64,000 bases of DNA from Rutidosis leptorrhynchoides (GCF_046630445.1 NC_092336.1:507581001-507645000), one strand, 5' to 3'; shown: positions 22,260 to 35,590, counted from the first letter of the stretch. Program-made: numbers and translations. Notes: a model not told the origin generated them from the sequence alone.

Positions 22260-25168
22260 TGTCATAACCCGGCCTTAACCATAAGGACGAATACAATAAC
22301 ATATGATTTCATCACGAGGTATTGACCTCTATATGCGACATTTTTCAAAAACTGCATTTGTTTTTACAATACAAACCATAGCTTTTATTACAAATACAAG
22401 GTTTAAACAACTTAATAAGGATTATCGTTTAGCGATAATCTTAGACTTACAAACTTTACATGTGATAATAACAATACGACCTCCAACATATTTTACATTA
22501 CAAATCCTCCGATATGCAGTTTTATTTTTGACACAAATATGCATACTCAAGATCTTGCTTAAATTCAACATGTTGCAGCGGAAGCTTTTAGTTATCACCT
22601 GAGAATAAACATGCTTAAAACGTCAACATAAAGTTGGTGAGATATAGGTTTAATGCCGGCAGCAATATATATATATATAGACCACAAGATTTCATATATA
22701 AACATTTTAATAAAAATATTCTAAGTGGTTGAGCACTTGGTAACCATACTTAACATTTAATCACGTCGCATATTCCCTTTATTATGAAATCTTACTACAC
22801 CGTACCAAGTGTAGTCACGAAACGAAGTACTGTGCAACCGTTGAATACTGGTCGTCCAGTCCGGTTGGGGTTGTCAGGCCCGATAGATCTATCAACAGGA
22901 TTCGCGTTTACAATACCGCTGTAAATAGTAGTTACCAAGCTACAGGGAAGTATGCCAGTGGTACAACTCAACATAGAATATATTTTTCAGTTACTTGTGT
23001 CCATAACGTAAAACATAAAATGCATGTATTCTCATCCCGAAATATTTAGAGTTTAAAAGTGGGACTATATACTCACTTTTGCCTTGAAGATATATATATT
23101 TTGACTTGGTCTCCGGTTGATATCACGAACCTATCCATATATAATATATCAATATATTTTCATTTTAAACAATCGTCACGTATATATACTTATAATACTT
23201 TTAATGTCTTCTTAGTCCGTAGTTAGCAATTCAATTTTAATGGTTCATATTTAGGTGTTCAATAAATAAATAAAACTCCCATCGAAATAAATAAAACCCC
23301 CATCGAAATAAATAAAACCCCCATCGTATTTGTATTGGTCGGGATTAATCTTGACCCATGGTACCTATATTGTCAAGAAGACGTATTGCGTACAATCATG
23401 GGATCTTATGATTAATCTTCTCGTATAGTTTATGGGTGATCCTGAAATATATAAAATTAAATTATGAGTACATATATATAAAATATCATGTTATTTTAGA
23501 AAGATGTGATTTATTTAATTTTTCTCCAATTATTTTCGTGGCTAAACTAGTTTTGGATATCCGATCTTGTTTTAGTCATAGTTTCTTCGTTACAACTCCG
23601 TTTTCGTTGGTTCAACTTGCCACTTCCTTGGATCGAGTCCTTATTTAAGAATATGAACTGTAAATACCTTAGTTTGTATTCGAAATCACAGGTCATAGGT
23701 CAAACTTTGGTGAAACTTATGAAGTTGATCATTTTCCATCATGTAAACAACCTTAAATGATTATTTTTCTAAAAATACTTATACTTTGAGTTAAATCATG
23801 AAATTTTTATGTGTTAACATATTCATAGTAAATATTAATTTTCCAGAAAATAAGCCTCCAATTCAAAGTTCAAGATGGTTTTTAATTATCCAACCCAAAA
23901 CAGCCCCCGGTTGTACTCCGACGACGTAAATTCAGTTTTTAAGGTGTTCTTTGAAAAACCAAGTTTTACCTTGTTAAGTTAGCATATCCTTATGATATAT
24001 TACAGGTCTTGAAGTATTTTAAAAGTTAAGTTAGAAGGATCTATTTAGTTTGCAAACAAGTTTGAAAACATTCAAACTATGTTCTTGTTGTTAAAATTTT
24101 ATACCATAAAATAAGATAACTATATATATATGAATCGAATAAGGTTATGAACAAAGTTACTACCTCAAGTTACTTGGACAAGGTTGCTGTAAAAGAGAAG
24201 TAAAAACCTAGAATCAAAAGAGTGGTGGAGTTGGATGAAAGATTGGAAGTAAACTTGTGTTCTTGGAAGGATTCTTGAAGTGTTTTTGTAAGGGTTTTCT
24301 TATGGTGATTAAGTGATGTTTTTGAAGCTAGATCTTCATGGTTGTGGGCTGAGATGGTTAAGGGTTTTAAGGCTCTTGAAAGTGTGTTCCTAACTAGCAA
24401 AATGATGTAGCAAAATTGAAAATGGATGGAGTATATATGGTGGTGATGGTGGCGTGAATGATGAAGATCATGGACAAAATTTATGTTGTAATTTTGTGTA
24501 ATTAGTCATACTATCATACAAAAGTAATTACCTTATACTTAAGGCATGAACAAGAGAGTTACCTTATACATAAGACATGAACAAGGGCTGGTTGGTGGTG
24601 ATTTGATGTGTATATACCAATAGTAAATACGTATAGAAGCTAGGTATGATACGAGTACATATACTCTAAATATACGTATAGAAATCTTGTGAAAACGGAA
24701 CGAGGATTCAAATATAGTTATCTTTTGTGAATATACTTATATTGTTTTATGTATTTAAGTCCTTAAAAAGTGATTAAATACATTACATATATGATATATG
24801 TATAAACATTATAGGTTATAAGTATTTATATCAAAAAACGTTACTTAAAGTTTTCGTTTTGAAAACTTAAGTTAGTAGTTTCAAAATATACTTATAACTT
24901 ATTGTTATTAATACAAAATGAGATATTAAAACATCCTTAGATCATGTTAAATATGTATATATACATATATATACACAAACGTATAATTATCATATGTTAT
25001 ATAGTTTGTGATATCATCGGTCAAACTAGACGGTCAAACGTTGTGTAAATCTCTTTTCAAAAACATAAGTCTCAACAATTTGGGTTGCTTATCATGTTGG
25101 TAAGGTTTAATTTATGTAAATATTAATCTTATAAGTATAGATCGATCGAAAAAGTCCGGGTCATTACA
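22260..25168 (-). repeat. 3' LTR of element C (left)
   Basis: A 2909-bp LTR, TGTCATAACCC to GGTCATTACA. At 23260-23330 it holds a tandem repeat with unit AAATAAATAAAACCCCCATCG. The other LTR has one more unit at 31662-31744. Its sequence near 23870-23950 parallels G (59900-59950), so LTRs C and G are related. Confidence 0.92.
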
Positions 25169-25169
25169 G

Positions 25170-25183
25170 TACCTACCCGTTAA
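25170..25183 (-). promoter_or_regulatory. 3'-LTR-adjacent 14-mer of C
   Basis: TACCTACCCGTTAA next to the 3' LTR, in the polypurine-tract position. An identical copy lies upstream of gag at 29807-29820. Confidence 0.6.
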
Positions 25184-25215
25184 ATAAATTTCGTCCCGAA
25201 ATTTTAAAATCGTAC

Positions 25216-28200
25216 CTATTTTGCGTCATCGGGAAACAAATGCTGGTATTTTTGTTTCATTTGATCCTCTCGCTCCCAAGTAAACTCGGGACCTCTTCGT
25301 GCATTCCAAAGAAAACTTTAACGATCGGTATGTTGCTCTGCTTGAGCCGTTTAACTTCACGGTCCATGATCTCGATTGGTTCTTCTATGAATTGTAGTTT
25401 CTCGTCAACTTGAATTTCTTCAAGAGGAATGGTGAGGTCTTCCTTTGCAAGACACTTTTTAAGGTTCGAGACATGAAATGTATTATGTACTCCGGCGAGT
25501 TGTTGCGGTAACTCGAGTCGATAAGCTACCGGTCCGATGCGTTCGATAATTTTGAACGGGCCTACATACCTTGGGTTTAGTTTACCCCTTTTTCCAAAAC
25601 GTATTACACCTTTCCAAGGTGACACCTTTAACATAACCATGTCACCGATCTGAAACTCTAATGGTTTCCTTCGGACATCGGCGTAGCTCTTTTGGCGACT
25701 ACGGGCTGTTTTCAATTTCTCCTTGATTTGCACTATCTTCTCAGTAGTTTCATGGATGATCTCAGGTCCAGTTAATTGTCGATCTCCTACTTCGTTCCAA
25801 CAGATAGGGGATCTACACTTCCTTCCATACAGTGCTTCGAATGGTGCAGCTTTAATGCTCGCATGATAACTATTATTATACGAGAATTCTGCTAATGGTA
25901 GATATTTATCCCATCCGTTTCCAAAATCGATCACACATGCCCTAAGCATGTCTTCAAGAGTCTAAATTGTTCTTTCACTCTGCCCGTCAGTTTGCGGATG
26001 ATATGCGGTACTCATATCTAAACGAGTTCCTAGGGCCTCCTGTAGTGATTGCCAGAACTTTGATGTAAATCTACTATCACGATCGGATATAATGGAAATA
26101 GGTATTCCATGCCTTGAAACAATTTCCTTTATGTATAATCGTAATAGTTTCTCCATTCTATCCGTTTCCTTTATAGGCAAGAAATGTGCAGATTTGGTGA
26201 GACGATCAACTATTACCCAAATGGTGTCATAACCCCAGGCAGTCTTAGGTAATTTTGTGATGAAATCCATGGTAATACCATCCCATTTCCATTCTGGGAT
26301 TTCTGGTTGTTGAAGTAATCCTGACGGCTTCTGGTGTTCTGCTTTGACTTTAGAACAAGTTAAACATTCCCCAACATATGTTGCAACGTCTGTCTTCAAA
26401 TTAGGCCACCAATAATGCGTCTTAAGATCTTGATACATCTTTCCAACTCCAGGATGTATCGAGTATCTTGTCTTATGTGCCTCATTCAATATTAACTTCC
26501 TTAATCCACCCAACTTTGGTACCCAAATACGGTTTGCAAAATATCGAATTCCATCTTCCCGCATAATGAGTTGTTTCCCATACTTCTTCATTATTTCATT
26601 TCCTATGTTTTCTTTAGTAAGAGCTTCTCGTTGAGCCTCTTTGATTTGTGAGTTGAGATTCATGCGAATTTTTATGTTCATTGCTCGTACTCGAATTGGT
26701 TCTCATTCCTTTCTGCTTAAAGCGTCGGCCACTACATTCGCTTTCCCGGGATGATAGCGAATCTCACAATCGTAGTCGTTTATCAGCTCGACCCACCTAC
26801 GTTGCCTCATGTTCAGCTGTTTCTGATGGAAAAAATGTTGAAGACTTTTATGATCAGTAAACACAGTGCATCTAACCCCATATAAGTAGTGTCTCCATAT
26901 CTTCAACGCAAACACGACTGCTCCCAGTTCTAGATCATGCGTCGTATAATTCCGCTCGTGAATCTTCAATTGTCAGGATGCGTATGCAATAACTTTCTTT
27001 CGTTGCATAAGAACACAACCAAAACCTTGTCGCGAAGCGTCACAATATATTTCAAAATCATCGTTCCCTTCAGGTAACGATAAAATAGGCGCCGTAGTTA
27101 ACTTCTTCTTCAGTAATTGAAATGCGTTCTCTTGCTCCGAGGTCCATTCGTATTTCTTCCCTTTTTGCGTTAATGCTGTCAACGGCTTAGCTATTCGGGA
27201 AAAATCTTGAATAAACCTTCTATAATAACCGGCTAAACCCAAAAATTGGCGTATCTGCATTGGTGTTTTAGGAGTCTCCCATTTTTCAATGGCCTCAATT
27301 TTAGCTGGATCAACCTGAATTCCTTTGCTACTAACAACATGACCAAGAAATTGCACTTCTTTCAACCAGAAAGCACACTTAGAAAATTTAGCGTATAGCT
27401 GTTCTTTTCTCAACAACTCTAATATTAACCTTAAATGCTGCTCATGCTCTTGCTCACTCTTGGAATAGATAAGAATGTCATCAATGAAAACAATAACAAA
27501 CTTATCTAAATATGGACTACAAACTCGATTCATGAGGTCCATGAATACAGCTGGCGCATTCGTCAATCCAAACGGCATGACCAAAAATTCGTAATGACCG
27601 TAACGTGTCCGAAAAGCAGTTTTCGGTATATCTTCTTCTTTGACGCGTAATTGATGATAGCCCGATCTTAGGTCAATTTTCGAGTACACACATGATCCTT
27701 GGAGTTGATCAAATAAGTCGTCAATTCTCGGTAGTGGATACCGATTTTTGATAGTTAACTTATTTAATTCACGATAATCTATACACATCCTAAAAGATCC
27801 ATCTTTCTTTTTAACAAATAGAATCGGAGCTCCCCACGGTGAAGTACTTGGTCGTATGAATCCACGATCCAGTAATTCTTTTAACTGACTCTGAAGTTCT
27901 TTTAACTCAGACGGTGCAAGTCTATATGGAGCACGGGCAACTGGTGCAGCTCCTGGTACTAAATCTATTTGAAATTCTACAGATCTAAATGGAGGTAATC
28001 CCGGCAACTCTTCCGGAAAAACTTCAGGAAAATCTCTTGCCACAGGCACGTCGTTGATGCACTTCTCTTTTTCTTTCTTTTCGACTTTATTAACATGTGC
28101 TAGAATAGCATAACATCCCTTTTCTAAACACTTCTTGGCTTTCAAACAGCTAATGAGTTTTAGCTTTGAGTTACCCTTCTCTCCATAAATCATCACCGGC

Positions 28201-28463
28201 ATTTTATCCTTACAAGGAATGCGAATTGCCTTCTTGGCACACACAACTTCAGCTCCTACTTTGGACATCCAGTCCATGCCGACTATTACATCAAAACTTC
28301 CTAATTCTACGGGTATCAAGTCAATTTTAAATGTTTCTCCGGCTAAATTTATTTTACAATCACGACAAATTTTATCGGCTTTAATTAGTTTACCATTAGC
28401 TAACTCAATCATGTACTTAGCATCTAGAGGTAATGATGAACAATTCAATTTAGTGTAAAAATT
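25216..28463 (-). pseudogene. Element C pol: RT, RNase H, integrase, chromodomain (broken)
   Basis: Domains on the minus strand: RT with [18 protein letters not shown] and the catalytic VFIDDILIY at about 27.48 kb; RNase H with [13 protein letters not shown] and VFTDHKSLQ; integrase with the HHCC finger ([16 protein letters not shown]) and DDE residues in [15 protein letters not shown] and QSERTI; then a GPF-type linker and a C-terminal chromodomain ([15 protein letters not shown]). The frame is continuous except for TGA at 26973-26975, TGA at 26703-26705, TAG at 25962-25964, and a frameshift near 25.31 kb inside the chromodomain. The stop in the shifted frame is TAG at 25216-25218. The stops are one C-to-T step from CGA or CAG codons. 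The chromodomain is what directs integration in chromoviruses. Confidence 0.93.
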
Positions 28464-29648
28464 TCAACACGCGTAACTTCTATCGGCACCAGTATCAAAT
28501 ATAATAGATGCTGATAAGTTATTAATGGTAAACGTACCCGTAACAAGCTCCAGGTCTTCACATGCCTCTCTAGCATTAATAATAAATGCTCTCCCACGTG
28601 CAGGTCCGATATTCTTCTCAGGATTCGGGCACTGGCTCTTATAGTGACCTTGTTTTCCACACCCATAACAAGTAATGGTAGCCAAAGCAGTTCTATTTGC
28701 ATTGGTGGCAGGAGTCTTGGTACCATTTGTATTTGTAACGAGAGCCCTACAATCTTCAGCAAGATGACCCTTTCGATTACATTTGTTGCATACCACATTA
28801 CAGTAGCCAGAGTGATGTTTGTGGCATCGGTTACATAAAGGATTTTGTCCTTTGTAACCAAAGCTTAAACCACTACCCGCACCTTGCGTGATTTCTTGTT
28901 TCCTAAAAGATTGTTGTTGGTTACCTCGATCATAATTTCCATTCCACTTTCTTTTGTTACCTGATACCTTCACATCAGTATTGGATACTTTCTTATCCAT
29001 GATGACCTGATCCATTAGCTCGTTTGCCATGGTTATAGCTTCATGAATTGTCTTAGGTTTCGATGCTGTAACATTTGCCTTGACCTTTTTGGGCAAACCA
29101 TCTTTGTACATTTCAATCTTCCGTTCTTCGGTTGGAACCAATTCAGGACATAGCAAAACTAATTCCATGAATCACTGATTGTAGTTGGTGATTTCAGTAC
29201 CAACAACCTTCAGGCTTCGTAATTCATCTTCCAACTTCCTAACCTCGTTCCTTGGACAATACTCATTGATTAACATTATTTTGAATTCTTCCCATGGAGT
29301 ATCATAAGCTACATCTCCTCCTACAGCCTTCACATAATTTTTCCACCACGTGAGTGCACTATCTTGTAAAGTGCACGATGCATACTTGGTCATGTCCTTT
29401 TCAACACAACCACTGATTTTAAACACAGTCTCCATCTTTTCTATCCACCGGGTTAAACCGATCGGTCCTTCTGTTCCACTGAATGATGAGGGCTTGCAAG
29501 CTTGAAAAGTTTTGTAGGTGCATCCTACACGAGGATTTGGGTTAACTGCAGCAGCTCTTGCAGCCTCGACCCATAACATTCTGTCGTTCACTCGCTGGTT
29601 GATGAATTCCTCGACTTCTTGTTCCGTCATTCGATTCAATCGCGCCAT
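28464..29648 (-). pseudogene. Element C gag and start of protease (broken)
   Basis: A Gag starting MARLNRMTEQEVEEF with the capsid signature WIEKMETVF, ALTWWKNYV and PWEEFKIML. Two canonical CCHC knuckles follow, CNKCNRKGHLAEDC and CYGCGKQGHYKSQC, plus a partial one (CNRCHKHHSGYC). The protease active site FDTGAD lies near the end. A TGA at 29172-29174 interrupts gag and a second TGA at 28464-28466 lies just after the protease active site; the frame continues across both and into pol. Confidence 0.93.
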
Positions 29649-29806
29649 ATTCTTATATAAGAATGAAAAGAAAATAATTATTCACATGGAATATTATAGA
29701 TGTAGTGTATATTTATAGTACATTATAGCTTATTAATAATATGAACCAGGTATTATTATAAAAGCCTTTTCTTCTTATTAGCGTTTTATAATTATATCTA
29801 GGGTAG

Positions 29807-29820
29807 TACCTACCCGTTAA
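29807..29820 (-). promoter_or_regulatory. Internal copy of the 14-mer upstream of gag in C
   Basis: An exact TACCTACCCGTTAA lies between the upstream ORF (30017-30472) and the gag start (29648). Its position just before gag suggests a signal for RNA or DNA synthesis or for translation, but no function is shown. Confidence 0.5.
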
Positions 29821-30016
29821 TGTCCATACTTAATAGCTTAGTACAGAACGAATTACTACCATCTAAATAATACTTAACCATGGAAAATTATTGCATTTCA
29901 TACTTCACTATTTTACATATGCTTATCTTACATCGAACATTAAGCAAACCACACTAATAATATTATACAAAACATTATATGATCCCATGGTTTAATACGG
30001 CAGCGCATCGTTTGGT

Positions 30017-30472
30017 CTATTTTCTAGGACGTTTAGGTTCAAAGAATCGCTTAACGCTTATCCTGGCTGTCTGCCTATATTTTGGCGGTGTCTCCCTATA
30101 TTTTGGCTGTGGGGCTGAAGAACTGGATGCCGGGATAGAACGAATAGGAATAGCGGGAATAGGGGTGGTAGTGTCTAGTGGAGTTGGTGCCACATCATCC
30201 TCACTAAACTCGGGATTTGAATTTTCTAATTCATTAGCCTTTCGTTTCTTTCCTAGTTCGAACTTGTCTTTTGTAATTTCCTATATTTCTTCCTCGGGTT
30301 CACTTTCCTCCTCGGGTTCACTTTCCGGGTTCTCTATAGTCGGTTCATCCGGAATTTGTGAGTCTTCCCCAAAGATATTATTTTCGTCATCGGATAGGTT
30401 AATGACTGGAACACCATCTGAAGATTCTGGTTCGGAGTCGCTGAATGTGATAACAAGTTTTGAGCCCGACAT
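30017..30472 (-). pseudogene. Upstream ORF of element C, acidic start and basic end
   Basis: From ATG 30472 the frame runs to TAG 30017-30019 (about 151 residues) with one internal TAG at 30281-30283. The first half is strongly acidic and Ser/Glu-rich (SDSEPESSDG, EPEEESEPEEE). The end is basic (SVKRFFEPKRPRK), like a nuclear localisation signal. It precedes gag by about 370 bp, in the position held by the degraded ORFs of B and D. No known domain is recognised. It could be an accessory protein or an N-terminal part of an older gag. Confidence 0.5.
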
Positions 30473-30646
30473 CTATCACACAACAACTAACCCATTAGTA
30501 CTACATAATATTTACATATAAATTTTAACCAACAATGATAAGCAATGGTTTTTAAATCAGACCCGGTCAAAGTCCAGACTTACTAATGTATCCTAACGAC
30601 TTATCAGTTAGACACACTAATGCAAACCTGGTTCGCTAAGACCACC

Positions 30647-30658
30647 GCTCTGATACCA
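30647..30658 (-). promoter_or_regulatory. Primer-binding site of C (tRNA-iMet type)
   Basis: TGGTATCAGAGC on the minus strand, two bases from the LTR start at 30661. Confidence 0.93.
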
Positions 30659-30660
30659 CA

Positions 30661-33586
30661 TGTCATAACCCGACCTTAACCATAAGGACGAATACAATAA
30701 CATATGATTTCATCGCGAGGTATTGACCTCTATATGCGACATTTTTCAAAAACTGCATTTGTTTTTACAATACAAACCATAGCTTTTATTACAAATACAA
30801 GGTTTAAACAACTTAATAAGGATTATCGTTTAGCGATAATATTAGACTTACAAACTTTACATGTGATAATAACAATACGACCTCCAACATATTTTACATT
30901 ACAAATCCTCCGATATGCAGTTTTATTTTTGACACAAATATGCATACTCAAGATCTTGCTTAAATTCAACATGTTGCAGCGGAAGCTTTTAGTTATCACC
31001 TGAGAATAAACATGCTTAAAACGTCAACATAAAGTTGGTGAGATATAGGTTTAATGCCGGCAGCAATATATATATAGACCACAAGATTTCATATATAAAC
31101 ATTTTAATAAAAATATTCTAAGTGGTTGAGCACTTGGTAACCATACTTAACATTTAATCACGTCGCATATTCCCTTTATTATGAAATCTTACTACACCGT
31201 ACCAAGTGTAGTCACGAAACGAAGTACTGTGCAACCGTTGAATACTGGTCGTCCAGTCCGGTTGGGGTTGTCAGGCCCGATAGATCTATCAACAGGATTC
31301 GCGTTTACAATACCGCTGTAAATAGTAGTTACCAAGCTACAGGGAAGTATGCCAGTGGTACAACTCAACGTAGAATATATTTTTCAGTTACTTGTGTCCA
31401 TAACGTAAAACATAAAATGCATGTATTCTCATCCCGAAATATTTAGAGTTTAAAAGTGGGACTATATACTCACTTTTGCCTTGAAGATATATATATTTTG
31501 ACTTGGTCTCCGGTTGATATCACGAACCTATCCATATATAATATATCAATATATTTTCATTTTAAACAATCGTCACGTATATATACTTATAATACTTTTA
31601 ATGTCTTCTTAGTCCGTAGTTAGCAATTCAATTTTAATGGTTCATATTTAGGTGTTCAATAAATAAATAAAACCCCCATCGAAATAAATAAAACCCCCAT
31701 CGAAATAAATAAAACCCCCATCGAAATAAATAAAACCCCCATCGTATTTGTATTGGTCGGGATTAATCTTGACCCATGGTACCTATATTGTCAAGAAGAC
31801 GTATTGCGTACAATCATGGGATCTTATGATTAATCTTCTCGTATAGTTTATGGGTGATTCTGAAATATATAAAATTAAATTATGTGTACATATATATAAA
31901 ATATCATGTTATTTTAGAAAGATGTGATTTATTTAATTTTTCTCCAATTATTTTCGTCGCTAAACTAGTTTTGGATATCCGATCTTGTTTTAGTCATAGT
32001 TTCTTCGTTACAACTCCGTTTTCGTTGGTTCAACTTGCCACTTCCTTGGATCGAGTCCTTCTTTAAGAATATGAACTGTAAATACCTTAGTTTGTATTCG
32101 AAATCACAGGTCATAGGTCAAACTTTGGTGAAACTTATGAAGTTGATCATTTTCCATCATGTAAACAACCTTAAATAATTATTTTTCTAAAAATACTTAT
32201 ACTTTGAGTTAAATCATGAAATTTTTATGTGTTAATATATTCATAGTAAATATCAATTTTCCATAAAATAAGCCTCCAATTCAAAGTTCAAGATGGTTTT
32301 TAATTATCCAACCCAAAACAGCCCCCGGTTGTACTCCGACGACGTAAATTCAGTTTTTAAGGTGTTCTTTGAAAAACCAAGTTTTACCTTGTTAAGTTAG
32401 CATATCCTTATGATATATTACAGGTCTTGAAGTATTTTAAAAGTTAAGTTAGAAGGATCTATTTAGTTTGCAAACAAGTTTGAAAACATTCAAACTATGT
32501 TCTTGTTGTTAAAATTTTATACCATAAAATAAGATAACTATATATATATGAATCGAATAAGGTTATGAACAAAGTTACTACCTCAAGTTACTTGGACAAG
32601 GTTGCTGTAAAAGAGAAGTAAAAACCTAGAATCAAAAGAGTGGTGGAGTTGGATGAAAGATTGGAAGTAAACTTGTGTTCTTGGAAGGATTCTTGAAGTG
32701 TTTTTGTAAGGGTTTTCTTATGGTGATTAAGTGATATTTTTGAAGCTAGATCTTCATGGTTGTGGGCTGAGATGGTTAAGGGTTTTAAGGCTCTTGAAAG
32801 TGTGTTCCTAACTAGCAAAATGATGTAGCAAAATTGAAAATGGATGGAGTATATATGGTGGTGATGGTGGCGTGAATGATGAAGATCATGGACAAAATTT
32901 ATGTTGTAATTTTGTGTAATTAGTCATACTATCATACAAAAGTAATTACCTTATACTTAAGGCATGAACAAGAGAGTTACCTTATACATAAGGCATGAAC
33001 AAGGGCTGGTTGGTGGTGATTTGATGTGTATATACCAATAGTAAATAAGTATAGAAGCTAGGTATGATACGAGTACATATACTCTAAATATACGTATAGA
33101 AATCTTGTGAAAACGGAACGAGGATTCAAATATAGTTATCTTTTGTGAATATACTTATATTGTTTTATGTATTTAAGTCCTTAAAAAGTGATTAAATACA
33201 TTACATATACGATATATGTATAAACATTATAGGTTATAAGTATTTATATCAAAAAACGTTACTTAAAGTTTTCGTTTTGAAAACTTAAGTTAGTAGTTTC
33301 AAAATATACTTATAACTTATTGTTATTAATACAAAATGAGATATTAAAACATCCTTAGATCATGTTAAATATGTATATATACATATATATACACAAACGT
33401 ATAATTATCATATGTTATATAGTTCGTGATATCATCGGTCAAACTAGACGGTCAAACGTTGTGTAAATCTCTTTTCAAAAACATAAGTCTCAACAATTTG
33501 GGTTGCTTATCATGTTGGTAAGGTTTAATTTATGTAAATATTAATCTTATAAGTATAGATCGATCGAAAAAGTCCGGGTCATTACA
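30661..33586 (-). repeat. 5' LTR of element C (right)
   Basis: A 2926-bp LTR nearly identical to 22260-25168. Differences seen include one extra 21-bp tandem unit, a shorter TA run near 31.07 kb and scattered substitutions. Confidence 0.93.
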
Positions 33587-33591
33587 CGTAA

Positions 33592-35288
33592 GCTGAGCAG
33601 GAGCAGTTTACAATATAATAGTGGTAGCTGTAAAAGAAAAACACGCAGGTTCGTGGGGTTTTCTGGGTTTGTTTGAATACGTGTAGCAGGTATAGCATCC
33701 TGCTGTCTTCGAACAGTAGAAGTATAAGGACGATCAATATTAACAAAAATGGGTTGCAGGTGGTGTTGTTTATTCCGGTGGTTCCAACAGAAAACAAAGA
33801 ACGTAACAACAGCAAGTCACAAGGGTTATGGTTTTTGTGTTGGTAACCAAAAACAGAAACAAGATAAGGTGGTGCGATTGGTGGGTTGTGAGCCGGAGGT
33901 GATGGTTTGAACAAGAACAGAGACACAGAAGATTTGGAGGTGTTTTGTTGTTGTTGAATCGAAGGAAACAAGTAGTGAACAATAGAAGCGATTACAAGTG
34001 ATCGAAAGAGATGGTTGATAATTGAAGATGATGAGGGTGATTCTTAAAATATCAAAGCAAGTTCAATGCTATAATATTAACCGATATACATGTAGATGAT
34101 AAAATAAGTTTAGGATATTAGAAAGGAAACAAGTATAGTAGGAACCGTGATTGGGGTTTTTGTTTATGGAGTTAGTGAAAAGATGAGAGTAATTACAAAG
34201 ATAGTGATAGATAATACTATACATGTGTTTGTCAATTGATAATTGATAGTAACAATGAGAGAACTGAATGTATTGGTCAAATTCATCGAACCCATCTTTT
34301 AATAAATAGCCAAATTGATCGACACCCTTTTAATCAGGGATGTAAAATAAATAAATAAAATATAGAGTAAATCTTTGAGAGTATCAAGTTCGTACGAATT
34401 GATGCTGCTTTGTAACAACCTAAAGACATAAACAAAAATTAGCAATAGATGGAAAGCTACGTAAAACAACTTCAATTCCCTTTATCTGATTATTATAAAT
34501 TATATAATTAATAATTAAATAAATATATATTAATAATAATAATTATTATAATAATAATTATAATTAGTAATAATTAATAATCCTGTTTTGTACTACTAAG
34601 ACTAATAATAATGGAAATACCAATTTTTATTAATAACATTACTAATAGATTGTGTTATTTTCTAATAATAACTATAATGATATTAATAATACTAATATTG
34701 GTAAAGGTAATAATAATAATAAATATTCTTTAATAATAACTTAATTTTTGAAATTTTACTACTAATTCTGATATGAATAATGATAACAATAATACTAAGA
34801 ATAATTATAACAAATCAGTTGTATCAAATTTCATAATTATGTATTATACATAATAATAAAAATAACACTGTTTTTAATATTAAATACTTATTCAAATAAT
34901 ATTAATAAAAGTAATAATAATAATAATAATAATAATAATATTAGTAAAGATGACCAATTAATTGCGTTAAATTTCATATCTATCTCTTATCTATAATAAT
35001 ATAACTAACACTGAGATTTATTATTATTATTAACTCTATTGATTAAAGTGTATTTTTATTTATTCAAAAATATTACATAAACATTTATATTTATAATTAT
35101 CTATATATAGTTATATTTTTATTTACACACAATTGTTCGTGAATCGTCGGGAATGGTCAAAGGGTAATTAATTACATGAATATAGATTTCAAAACATTTG
35201 AGACTCAACATTACAGATTTTACTTATCGTGTCGGAAACATATAAAGATTAAAGTTTAAATTTGATCGAAAATTTCCGGGTCATCACA
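33592..35288 (-). repeat. 5' LTR of element B, part 2 (after element C)
   Basis: This resumes the LTR at 'gctgagcaggagca' right after the second CGTAA (33587-33591) and ends GGGTCATCACA, followed by CTCCA. Compared with the left LTR it has a longer AAT run near 34.92 kb. Confidence 0.9.
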
Positions 35289-35309
35289 CTCCAGTCATAT
35301 CTGAACAAG

Positions 35310-35311
<2 letters not shown>

Positions 35312-35378
<67 letters not shown>
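35312..35378. repeat. (TA)n(TG)n microsatellite
   Basis: A compound dinucleotide run directly right of element B. The flanking sequence to 35590 shows no gene. Confidence 0.9.
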
Positions 35379-35384
<6 letters not shown>

Positions 35385-35590
35385 TGTGTTTTAATCAAGA
35401 GTGAAGCACTTTTTTGAGGCGAAGTAATTTTTTTCCGTTTATTTTAATCTTTTTTTTTCAAGCATTAAGATCACATAAAGGTGGCATATCATGTGGACCG
35501 TTATTTTTCTCCGTTGTTTGATGTGGGAAGGTGGCAATGCCCCTTATTGGGGTGTGAGGTACATTTTAGTTGTGAACGTGTTTCATGTAA

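Larger units (their letters stand above)
22260..33586 (-). mobile_element. Element C: Tekay/Del-like chromovirus inserted in LTR B
   Basis: LTRs 22260-25168 and 30661-33586 flank a 5.5 kb interior with gag, protease, RT, RNase H, integrase and a chromodomain, all on the minus strand. The tRNA-iMet primer site is at 30647-30658. The target duplication CGTAA stands at 22255-22259 and 33587-33591, and the LTR of B continues exactly across it. The LTRs are very similar, so this is a young insertion, yet its coding frame has five in-frame stops and one frameshift. Confidence 0.95.
12587..35288 (-). mobile_element. Element B: large non-autonomous LTR retrotransposon, split by element C
   Basis: Two LTRs of about 3.5 kb (12587-16095 and 20439-35288, the latter interrupted by C) flank a 4.3 kb interior. 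The primer site is on the right, so the element runs on the minus strand. Flanking CTCCA at 12582-12586 and 35289-35293 is a perfect 5-bp target duplication. The interior has no gag-pol, so it is a LARD-like passenger. It contains a degraded sense ORF near the primer site, a conserved antisense ORF pair near the 3' LTR and a piece of a G-type LTR. The LTRs look alike over most of their length, so insertion is fairly recent. B is older than C, which lies inside it. Confidence 0.9.

Noticed and set aside
22303-22602. 99-codon ORF repeated at 30704-31003
   Set aside because: It is duplicated only because it lies in both LTRs of C; no domain and no independent support.
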